DNA of 64,000 nt from Atopostipes sp963558565 (GTDB lineage: Bacteria > Bacillota > Bacilli > Lactobacillales > Carnobacteriaceae_A). The stretch's first letter is position 1; every line of letters starts with the position of its first letter. A program made the translations under genes and the position numbers. The stretch spans positions 124,001-188,000 of the forward strand of contig CAUWGX010000004.1 of assembly GCA_963558565.1 (NCBI GenBank), written 5' to 3'. The notes below the pieces were generated by a model. The model saw only the letters and a program-made list of their open reading frames with translations. It was not told the origin of the DNA and did no database searches. Of the stretch, positions 33,922 through 41,016 are shown in pieces.

Positions 33922-34833
33922 ATGAGTCGTGTAATTGTAGTCGGGAGTATAAATATAGATATGGTGATGACTACTGAAAAATTGCCTAAAATTGGAGAAA
34001 CGATTTTGGGAGAAAATATGAATTATTATATGGGAGGTAAAGGTTCCAATCAAGCTGTAGCTTCTGCACGTATGGGTCTGCCCGTAAAATTATTTGCTAG
34101 TGTAGGGGATGATACATTTGGCGAAAAAGCACTGAAACATTTGGCTGCCGAATCTGTTGATACTTCAGATGTTTCAATAGAAAAGAACGTTTTTACCGGC
34201 TTAGCCTCAATATTTAGTATAAATACTGATAATTCAATTGTTGTATTACCAGGCGCAAATATGCTCCTTGAAATGACCCAAGCCTTTAAAAATTATATTC
34301 AAGAAGGAGATGTTATCCTTTCACAATTGGAAGTTCCTATTCCAACGGTGAAAGAATACTTTGAAGTTGCTCAAGAAAAAGGTTGTACAACGATATTAAA
34401 TCCTGCTCCTTTTCATGAAGTCTTTCTTGATTTTATACATTTAATTGATATTATCACCCCAAACGAGACAGAATTTGAGCATATGATCGGGAAAGAAATC
34501 CATTCAGAAAACGTTGAAGAAGAGATGATTAAGTGGAGTAAACAATTTTCAACAACTTTAATTTTAACGCGAGGCTCTGAAGGAGTATCTTATGTAGAAA
34601 ATAATGAAGTTCATACAATAAATGCTCATCAGGTAGCGGTAGAAGATACGACGGGGGCTGGCGATACTTTTAATGGAATTTTGACAAGTCTATTAGCTAA
34701 AGGGTTTAGCCTTAGAGATGCTGTCCGCTATGCCAATTTTGGAGCAGCTTTGTCCACGACAAAAGTAGGAGCTCAAACAGGAATGCCCTATTATGAAGAC
34801 CTCATGGAACTACTAAAAATGACATCAAACTAA
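33922..34833 (+). CDS. rbsK: Ribokinase
   Basis: A 303-residue PfkB-family sugar kinase. GAGGAGTGAG selects the ATG at 33922. N-terminal VGSINIDMV, the GGKGSNQAVASARMG ribose-binding region and the C-terminal DTTGAGDTFNGIL with the catalytic Asp are all intact. It would phosphorylate ribose released by the upstream nucleoside hydrolase to ribose 5-phosphate. Confidence 0.9.
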   Translation: MSRVIVVGSINIDMVMTTEKLPKIGETILGENMNYYMGGKGSNQAVASARMGLPVKLFASVGDDTFGEKALKHLAAESVDTSDVSIEKNVFTGLASIFSINTDNSIVVLPGANMLLEMTQAFKNYIQEGDVILSQLEVPIPTVKEYFEVAQEKGCTTILNPAPFHEVFLDFIHLIDIITPNETEFEHMIGKEIHSENVEEEMIKWSKQFSTTLILTRGSEGVSYVENNEVHTINAHQVAVEDTTGAGDTFNGILTSLLAKGFSLRDAVRYANFGAALSTTKVGAQTGMPYYEDLMELLKMTSN

Positions 34834-34878
34834 GTTGTTTTGGAACAGACATTGTTTCAAAATCAATCAAGAGATTTT

Positions 34879-34923
34879 TAATAGTAACAGAACAATGGTT
34901 TGAACGTTTTGTTACTATTTTTG
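34879..34923 (+). terminator. Terminator after ribokinase
   Basis: AATAGTAAC and GTTACTATT pair perfectly, followed by TTTTGT. Confidence 0.85.
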
Positions 34924-35069
34924 TCTTTAAAATATATTCCAAAATCATGATCGTTATCTATTAAATTTAAGCTTTTTCAATATAACGATGTCATTAGCTA
35001 CAAATATAAGTATAGTTATAAGGGGGTAATATTGGATGATGATGACACCCATAAAGGTTAATTATAGGA

Positions 35070-35333
35070 ATGAGTGGTACGGCTGTTAAATCATCTGTCG
35101 GAAATAAAACAGAATCTCCTTATGAAATAGATTTTAATAACATAGTAATAAACGGCCAAAATTATGGTGAATTATATTCTTTCGGTACCATCGCACCTAG
35201 TTCCAATAGAATGTTAAAAATGGAGATCCCTAGACTTTCAAATAATGAAGAAGTACATCAATTGGGGACAGAGGAGAACTTAATAGTGTCGAAAAATTTT
35301 CGCCTATTTAATCGTTCGAGTTTAACGATGTAA
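35070..35333 (+). CDS. Hypothetical protein, possibly a remnant
   Basis: An 87-residue frame that starts MSGTAVKSSVGNKTE and ends before a perfect terminator. I do not recognise it. The ribosome binding site (AGGA right before the ATG) is poor, and there is no signal peptide or membrane segment. A stronger AAGGGGG lies near 35020 without a suitable start. The downstream terminator implies a real transcript here, but the frame could be the decayed end of a larger gene. Confidence 0.4.
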   Translation: MSGTAVKSSVGNKTESPYEIDFNNIVINGQNYGELYSFGTIAPSSNRMLKMEIPRLSNNEEVHQLGTEENLIVSKNFRLFNRSSLTM

Positions 35334-35349
35334 ATATTAGAATATAACC

Positions 35350-35393
35350 AAAAGAGTCTCGTCGGAAATATAATTCTGACGAGACTCTTTTTT
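35350..35393. terminator. Strong terminator
   Basis: AAAAGAGTCTCGTC and GACGAGACTCTTTT pair perfectly over 14 bp and T runs follow on the plus strand. It also carries A runs on its other side and may serve both strands. Confidence 0.9.
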
Positions 35394-35501
35394 ATTAATC
35401 TATAATCCTCTAGTTAAACTCGAGAACTTTTCTAATTATAATGATTATCAAATTAATGATATGTTGCTTTAATTAATATATTAAAAGACCGCTCAATGAA
35501 A

Positions 35502-36584
35502 TTATACTTCATTTTCTAAAGAAGACAAAAAACTTTCTGAGAAATCGGGATGGACAGATTCATTAGTTTTAGTACTCAATAGAGCTCCCTCATAAGCATA
35601 CTTTAAAATAACTTCCCATGAATGGTTATAAAACAGTCCCCAAATAACCACAGCAGTGAAGACTGCAGTAGTCCCGTTCAAATTGTATTTTGATACTACT
35701 TCTCTTTTTACATTATAGCTTTCTTTTTCAGAACTAAAAAAGAGACCGTCTTTTATTGAAAATACAATTAAATTTTTTACGTTCTTTTCTCGAATAAATT
35801 TTCCAGCGTCCTCTAAATTATTATAAGGCTCATTATAATACGACATAATTAACTTTAATTCTTCAAAAGTAATAATTAAAGTATCTATTTTATCTAAAAC
35901 ATTAAAAATGCGATCAATTTTATTTAAAGAAACTGATTTAACAATTAGAGGGATAGTGACATGGTTACAAATATACTCAATTGTCTCTTCAGATAAACTG
36001 TCATCAAAGACACAATAAGTAGAATTATTTATTCTGTCTAAATATCTGTTTATAAAAGTGGGAGTTATGTTTTTTATAATATCCATATCATCAATACCAA
36101 ATTTTTCATTTTCATGCATACTTTCAAAATATAAATATGAGGAAGTATTCTCACCCTCTATTCTTTCACAACATTCTATATCTAGATTATTTAACTGAGA
36201 GTCATTTACAAAAGCTTCACCATAAGCATCTTTTCCATAAACAGATATAAAATTGTTAGAAATACCTAGTTTCGTTAACGATAACGCCGTGTTTCTACCT
36301 ACTCCTCCTAAATAATGTTCAATTTTCCCAGGATTTGAGTTATTTAAAAGAATTTCTTCTTCTGGCACCCCAATAATATCAATATTAATTGCACCTATAA
36401 CACTTACAATTTTATCTTTATTAAGTAAGTAGCCTCTACCTTTAATGTATCCTTTTCTAAATAAATTATGGATATGTGTTGCAATTGCGGCTCGTGAAAC
36501 ACCTAAAATACTTGCTAATTCTTTTTGTGAAATTAATGGGTTTTTTTCGATGATTTTTAGTATTTCTCTTTCGCGATTTGTCAT
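35502..36584 (-). CDS. Winged-HTH/PfkB fusion regulator with dead kinase motif
   Basis: A 360-residue protein. Residues 1-55 form a winged helix (EILKIIEKNPLISQKELASILGVSRAAIATHIHNLFRKGYI). The remainder is a PfkB-type fold related to pseudouridine kinase (SVIGAINIDIIG, LGGVGRNTALSLTKLG, ENTSSYLY). The catalytic NGAGDT stretch of the family is replaced by NGTTAV at 303-308, so the catalytic Asp is Ala307 and the anion-hole glycines are lost. It cannot be an ordinary kinase and probably senses a nucleoside-like ligand. It is divergent to an operon that begins with an intact homologue. Two overlapping inverted repeats lie in the shared promoter region. Confidence 0.85.
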   Translation of the reverse strand: MTNREREILKIIEKNPLISQKELASILGVSRAAIATHIHNLFRKGYIKGRGYLLNKDKIVSVIGAINIDIIGVPEEEILLNNSNPGKIEHYLGGVGRNTALSLTKLGISNNFISVYGKDAYGEAFVNDSQLNNLDIECCERIEGENTSSYLYFESMHENEKFGIDDMDIIKNITPTFINRYLDRINNSTYCVFDDSLSEETIEYICNHVTIPLIVKSVSLNKIDRIFNVLDKIDTLIITFEELKLIMSYYNEPYNNLEDAGKFIREKNVKNLIVFSIKDGLFFSSEKESYNVKREVVSKYNLNGTTAVFTAVVIWGLFYNHSWEVILKYAYEGALLSTKTNESVHPDFSESFLSSLENEV

Positions 36585-36652
36585 TAAAATATCAGCCCTA
36601 TCTATAAATTAAAGTGTTCTAATTATATTTACAACTATACTACCACAACTGT

Positions 36653-36689
36653 AAAAACTAAACAATGGTTTAGTTTTTAAACTATTGTT
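36653..36689. promoter_or_regulatory. Two overlapping inverted repeats (operator)
   Basis: AAAAACTAAAC / GTTTAGTTTTT (36653-36678, perfect 11-bp arms) overlaps AACAATGGTTTA / TAAACTATTGTT (36661-36689, one mismatch). The second repeat touches the -35 box at 36688. Binding one or the other half could give alternative regulatory states. The fusion regulator at 35502 is the expected binder. Confidence 0.65.
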
Positions 36690-36716
36690 GACTTAAATGA
36701 AAGCCCATTCTACAAT
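36688..36716 (+). promoter_or_regulatory. Promoter of the PsuK-TrpF-like operon
   Basis: TTGACT at 36688-36693 and TACAAT at 36711-36716, 17 bp apart. Transcription would start near 36723. Confidence 0.7.
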
Positions 36717-36729
36717 TATATGCGTAAGA

Positions 36730-36743
36730 GGAAAGCGCATTCC
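36730..36743. promoter_or_regulatory. cre-like palindrome
   Basis: GGAAAGCGCATTCC, at about +8 to +21 of the predicted transcript. It deviates from the cre consensus at three positions, yet matches the position of cre sites that block elongation. Confidence 0.45.
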
Positions 36744-36777
36744 GAAACGAAATCCAGAAGAGAGGACAAGATAAAAA

Positions 36778-37719
36778 ATGGAAAATGATTATGTAGTGGT
36801 TATAGGAGGTTTGAACTTAGACTTAGCTGGTTTAGCGAAAGGAACATATAGAGGAAAAGATAGTAATATTGGCGAAGTTAAAATTAATGTTGGAGGAGTA
36901 GGACATAATATTGCGTTAAATCTTACACAACTAGATGTACCAACTCATTTAATTACAGTATACGGAGACGATCATTTTGGAGAAATATTATACAACGAAA
37001 CCATTCAAAGTGGTATTAGTCTAGATTATGCTGAAAAAATTGAAAATTCTAGAAGTTCAATTTATTTGTATGTAGCAGATGATGAAGGTGACATGGTAAC
37101 GGCAATAAATGATATGAGCATTGTAGATAAAATTACACCAGAATTATTATCGGAAAGAATTGATTTTATTAATAATGCGAGCATTTGTGTTTTAGATGCT
37201 AATTTATCAGAAGAAGCAATTGATTGGCTAGCAGAAAATGTTGACGTTCCAATTTTTGTAGACCCGGTATCTGTCGCTAAAGTAGGTAGACTAAACGGTG
37301 TCTTGCATAAGGTAGATACAATTAAACCGAATGAACATGAAGTAGAAGTGTTAACAGGTATTAAAGTACATGATTTAAGTTCTGCCGAAGAAGCAGCGAG
37401 AGAATTAAATAATAAAGGTGTAGAGAATGCATTTATTTCACTTGGTGCTAAAGGCATTCTATGTTCAAGAAATAAAGAAGTAGATTTAGTTCCTCCAATT
37501 GCTGAGGAAATAGTTAGTACTAATGGAGCAGGAGATACCACTATGGCAGCATTAGTATGGGTTAGGTATCTTTATAGTGATGTTTTACCACTTTCAGAAG
37601 TAGGCTTATTTACTCAGAGTGCAGCTTGTATAAACTTACAATCTCCTGAAGCAGTTAGTCCTGATTTAAATGTTAGAAATGTTGTTCTAAAAGCACAAGA
37701 ATATTATGAAGAGGTGTAG
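36778..37719 (+). CDS. PfkB-family kinase, pseudouridine-kinase-like
   Basis: A 313-residue kinase with VVIGGLNLDLAG, NVGGVGHNIALNLTQL, the PsuK-like stretch VTAINDMSI, FVDPVSVAKVGRL and an intact STNGAGDTTMAAL with catalytic Asp253. The overall pattern is closest, of those I know, to E. coli PsuK, which phosphorylates pseudouridine on the 5' position. The usual partner PsuG (glycosidase) is absent here; a TrpF-like protein follows instead. A paralogue with a ruined active site lies on the other strand. The actual substrate may thus be another C- or N-nucleoside. Confidence 0.85.
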   Translation: MENDYVVVIGGLNLDLAGLAKGTYRGKDSNIGEVKINVGGVGHNIALNLTQLDVPTHLITVYGDDHFGEILYNETIQSGISLDYAEKIENSRSSIYLYVADDEGDMVTAINDMSIVDKITPELLSERIDFINNASICVLDANLSEEAIDWLAENVDVPIFVDPVSVAKVGRLNGVLHKVDTIKPNEHEVEVLTGIKVHDLSSAEEAARELNNKGVENAFISLGAKGILCSRNKEVDLVPPIAEEIVSTNGAGDTTMAALVWVRYLYSDVLPLSEVGLFTQSAACINLQSPEAVSPDLNVRNVVLKAQEYYEEV

Positions 37720-37721
37720 AA

Positions 37722-38417
37722 ATGGTTAAAAAACAAATTTATTCAATCGTAAATTATAATGAGGCAGTTGCAACTATGGAAGCAGGTGCTGATCATATTG
37801 GTTTAGTACCAATGCAAAGTGGAGGAATTCCGGCTCATCGTGTCCCATATGATGTGGTTGACAGAATTTATGCTGAAGCTAAAAGACGAGGAGTGAAGTC
37901 TATTGCAATCATGCTGAATAAAGATATAGAAGAGATATTCTTTATTATTAAACGTGTAAAACCAGACATTGTGCACATTGCTGGTATGGATTTCACGGCT
38001 GATGAAGAGTTTGCAGAACGTTTAAGGAAAGAGTGTCCGGGTGTTGAACTCATGCAGGCTGTTTTAGTTGATGGATCTGGTGCAATTGATAAAGCTAAAA
38101 AATATGCAGAATATTGTGATTATTTATTAACAGATACTGGTTTAGCAAAAGATACTGGTATTGGAGCGAGTGGTCAAACACACGATTGGGAGATCGATGC
38201 CGAGATTGTTCGTTCAGTTGATATACCAGTGATTATTGCTGGTGGATTAGGTCCAGATAACGTTGAAGAATGCATTAAGAGAATTAAACCTTACGGAGTA
38301 GATTCTTTATCAAAAACATCATATAAATATGAAGATGGAGTCATTGAAAAAGATCTACCTAAAGTTAAAGAGTTTTGTGAAAGAGCAGATAAAGCTGCAA
38401 AAGAGATTAGTAAGTAA
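37722..38417 (+). CDS. TrpF-like (phosphoribosylanthranilate isomerase-like) TIM-barrel protein
   Basis: A 231-residue beta/alpha barrel. The C-terminal half resembles TrpF: VELMQAVLVD, CDYLLTDTG (Asp138 at the position of the general acid), GASGQTHDWEID and IIAGGLGPDNVEECI for phosphate binding, then GVDSLSKTSYK. The catalytic cysteine of TrpF (ICGIT) is replaced by Tyr7 in QIYSIV. No other tryptophan gene is near. It starts 2 bp after the PsuK-like gene, with which it is surely co-expressed. It may act on a 5-phosphoribosyl compound, for instance an N-glycoside, but its reaction is unknown. Confidence 0.75.
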   Translation: MVKKQIYSIVNYNEAVATMEAGADHIGLVPMQSGGIPAHRVPYDVVDRIYAEAKRRGVKSIAIMLNKDIEEIFFIIKRVKPDIVHIAGMDFTADEEFAERLRKECPGVELMQAVLVDGSGAIDKAKKYAEYCDYLLTDTGLAKDTGIGASGQTHDWEIDAEIVRSVDIPVIIAGGLGPDNVEECIKRIKPYGVDSLSKTSYKYEDGVIEKDLPKVKEFCERADKAAKEISK

Positions 38418-38443
38418 GACTTTAAATTTCAAAGGAGAAAAAA

Positions 38444-39595
38444 ATGGATTATAAATTAGAACAAAAAGTTAAAGTAGCAGTAACTTATGAACTAAATTTA
38501 ACTCTGTTGGAAGTACTCAACAACAATAACTATCAAAAACCATTGATAGTTATTGATGAGTTTTTATTAGATTCACCAATTATTAAAAAAGTATTCTCTA
38601 CATTTAAAGATAATGATATTGAATATGTTATTTATGACGAAATAGTCCCTAATCCTCCAATTAATTTAGTCAATCGAGGAGCAGAGATATTTGATGATAA
38701 TGAGTGTGACGCCATTCTAGCTATTGGAGGCGGAAGTATTATTGACGCAGCGAGAGGGATAAATATCGTGCGGACCTTTGGCGGAAGTATTGAGGAATAT
38801 GTTGAGGACAAGGAAGTGACCGAATTTTGTCCAGGTTTAATTTCTATCCCTACAACTTCTGGTACAGGGAGTGAGCTATCTAATACTCTTGTTGTCACTG
38901 ATACTGAGAGCAAGCAAAAGTTGGCTGTTATTTCTGATAACGCTGTCAGTGAATATGCAGTATTAGATCCTAATCTTTTAGTAACTTTACCTAAAAGCTT
39001 AACCATTATGACAGGCTTAGATGCGTTTTCACATGCTGCGGAAGCATATACTTCAGTACTATCTAGTCCAGTTGTTGATGCAATTTGTGAAAAAATAATG
39101 TTTCTAATCGTTAATTATTTACCAAAAGCTGTTAAAAATGGTGATGATTTAGAAGCACGAGAACAAATGATGGTTGCAGCTGCATTAGGGGGATGGGTCA
39201 TGAATAACGGAGGTACCCACATTGGCCATTCTATCGCTCATGTTGTAGGAGCAAAACTAGACATCCCACATGGACAAGCTTGTAGCTATTCATTACCAGG
39301 CACCCTCCTATACACCGCACAAGCTAAACCTAAAAAGATTAAAGAGATTGGTTCTATTTTAAACGCAGTAATTCCACAAGATGCTACAGATTTGGAAATT
39401 GGTGAAATAACTGCAGAAGCATATAAAGACTTCAGAGATAATATTATAGGGATGGAGCCTTTTGAGAATTTAAATATTACTCAAGAAGATCTTCAATCAT
39501 TAAGTGATGATATCATCAATGAACGTTTTGCAGTTAATACTCCAATGCCAGTAACTAAAAGATTGGTTGAGTCATTGCTAAAAAGTTTCGGATAG
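38444..39595 (+). CDS. Iron-containing alcohol dehydrogenase family protein
   Basis: A 383-residue NAD(P)-dependent dehydrogenase of the group III/iron ADH family. It shows AIGGGSIIDAARG for cofactor binding, PTTSGTGSELS, and the metal ligands in GLDAFSHAAEAY, GHSIAHVVG and DIPHGQAC. It is 26 bp after the TrpF-like gene. It could reduce or oxidise an aldehyde/alcohol produced in the pathway. An aldehyde dehydrogenase occurs further on, so a small aldehyde intermediate is likely. Confidence 0.88.
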   Translation: MDYKLEQKVKVAVTYELNLTLLEVLNNNNYQKPLIVIDEFLLDSPIIKKVFSTFKDNDIEYVIYDEIVPNPPINLVNRGAEIFDDNECDAILAIGGGSIIDAARGINIVRTFGGSIEEYVEDKEVTEFCPGLISIPTTSGTGSELSNTLVVTDTESKQKLAVISDNAVSEYAVLDPNLLVTLPKSLTIMTGLDAFSHAAEAYTSVLSSPVVDAICEKIMFLIVNYLPKAVKNGDDLEAREQMMVAAALGGWVMNNGGTHIGHSIAHVVGAKLDIPHGQACSYSLPGTLLYTAQAKPKKIKEIGSILNAVIPQDATDLEIGEITAEAYKDFRDNIIGMEPFENLNITQEDLQSLSDDIINERFAVNTPMPVTKRLVESLLKSFG

Positions 39596-39604
39596 GAGGA
39601 ACTT

Positions 39605-40804
39605 ATGAGTATTATTCGAGGGATAGTAGGATTACTAGTTGTTTTTATCATTGCATGGCTCTTTAGTACGAATAAAAAGAATATAAATTTTAAAAATATA
39701 TTGGTAATGATTGGTGTGCAGTTGGTAATGACATTTCTGTTTTTACAAACTACCGCAGGCATTACAATACTGACTAAAGCATCGACTTTCTTCACATGGT
39801 TAGTTGACCAAGGTATAGAAGGCGCTAAGTTTGTGTTTGGTGGACTTGTTATAGAAGGCGGTACTTCAGTATTCTTTTTACATGTATTAATGCCATTAGT
39901 ATTTATCTCTGCCTTAATTGGTATCTTGGATTACACAGGTATTTTAGGTTTTGTTATAAAATGGGTAGGAAGAGCTATTAGTAAAGTTACAGGAATGAAA
40001 GAATTAGAAAGCTATATGCCAATTGCAACTACTTTATTAGGTTCTCCCCAAGTATTTTTAACTATTGCAGATCGTATACCGAAACTAAATTCTCAACGGT
40101 TGTTTACAGTCTGTATGGCAGTTATTTCGGGTGCTGGAGCCTCAATGTTAGGATCGTATATGAGTTTGATAGAGGGAGAATATGTTGTAATAGCTGTTTT
40201 CCTTAACTTTTTCTCAGGACTAGTTATTGCTTCAATAATGGCTCCGACTCCAGATGAAAATGAAGAAGTTGTTAATGAAGAAGCTAATAATGAAATACAA
40301 GATACAGAAAAACCTCCATTTTTCTCAATGCTTGGAGATTATATTACTGATGGTTTTAATTTAGCTATTAGTGTTGCTGCAATGGTTATTGGTTTTATTT
40401 CGTTAATCTCTTTCTTAAATAATGGTTTAGAAGCTATCATTGGAATATCATTTACTGAGATTCTTGGCTATGTTTTTGCTCCATTAGCTTTTCTAATAGG
40501 TATTCCAGCTGATGATATTGTTAATATTGGAAGTATTATGGCTACTAAATTATTAACAAATGAGTTTGTCGCAATGGGAGAAATTGTAGATCTCACTTCT
40601 GTTTTATCAGCTAAATCAGTTGCAATGATTTCTACTTATGTAGTTAGCTTTGCTAACTTTGGTACATTAGGAATTATTTCTGGAGCAATAAAAGCAATTG
40701 ATAATAAAAAAGCTACTGAAGTAGCAAGATTCTCATTGAAATTAATATTAGGTGGTACCTTAGCAGGACTTTTAACTGCTGCAATAATGGGCTTTTTCTT
40801 TTAA
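39605..40804 (+). CDS. CNT-family (NupC-like) nucleoside transporter
   Basis: A 399-residue membrane protein with about nine hydrophobic segments. It shows the CNT order: N-terminal LLVVFIIAWLFSTNKKNINFK, gate domain FVFGG...FFLHVLMPLVFISALIGILDYTGILGFVIKWVG, and C-terminal domain with FANFGTLGIISGAI. The usual GQTEAP substrate motif is replaced by LLGSPQVF, which suggests a changed specificity. Cation-driven uptake of a nucleoside fits an operon headed by a PsuK-like kinase; E. coli PsuT is also of this family. Confidence 0.85.
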   Translation: MSIIRGIVGLLVVFIIAWLFSTNKKNINFKNILVMIGVQLVMTFLFLQTTAGITILTKASTFFTWLVDQGIEGAKFVFGGLVIEGGTSVFFLHVLMPLVFISALIGILDYTGILGFVIKWVGRAISKVTGMKELESYMPIATTLLGSPQVFLTIADRIPKLNSQRLFTVCMAVISGAGASMLGSYMSLIEGEYVVIAVFLNFFSGLVIASIMAPTPDENEEVVNEEANNEIQDTEKPPFFSMLGDYITDGFNLAISVAAMVIGFISLISFLNNGLEAIIGISFTEILGYVFAPLAFLIGIPADDIVNIGSIMATKLLTNEFVAMGEIVDLTSVLSAKSVAMISTYVVSFANFGTLGIISGAIKAIDNKKATEVARFSLKLILGGTLAGLLTAAIMGFFF

Positions 40805-40845
40805 AGATTGGATATTGTTTATCTTGCAACGATTTTTCTACTAGT

Positions 40846-40944
40846 CACCAAAAGATGTTTATCAATTATGACCATAAACATATAGCACTGTAGACTTCAA
40901 AGCTATATTAGGTAGGTATATTAAATACTTACCTTTTGGTCATA
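40846..40944 (+). terminator. Terminator with possible alternative pairing
   Basis: AGGTAGGTAT (40910-40919) and ATACTTACCT (40925-40934) form a hairpin ending in TTTT. ACCAAAAG (about 40846) can pair with CTTTTGGT (40933-40940), and TATGACCA (about 40867) with TGGTCATA (40937-40944); both would open the base of the hairpin. An attenuator is possible; a plain terminator after the transporter gene is simpler. Confidence 0.55.
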
Positions 40945-41016
40945 TATTGGTAGTAAATAGAATAATAGAGAGTATTAGTAAATTTTGGACGAAGAAAGTA
41001 AGAGGAGGAGTTTTGA

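Noticed and set aside
35502..36584. Functional sugar kinase
   Set aside because: The GAGD anion-hole and catalytic Asp are replaced by GTTA.
37062..37541. Minus-strand frame of 159 codons opposite the PsuK-like kinase
   Set aside because: Antisense shadow of a well-conserved gene, with Ser/Leu-rich low-quality sequence.
37722..38417. Ordinary tryptophan biosynthesis trpF
   Set aside because: No other trp gene is nearby, the operon codes for a nucleoside-type pathway, and the catalytic cysteine is missing.
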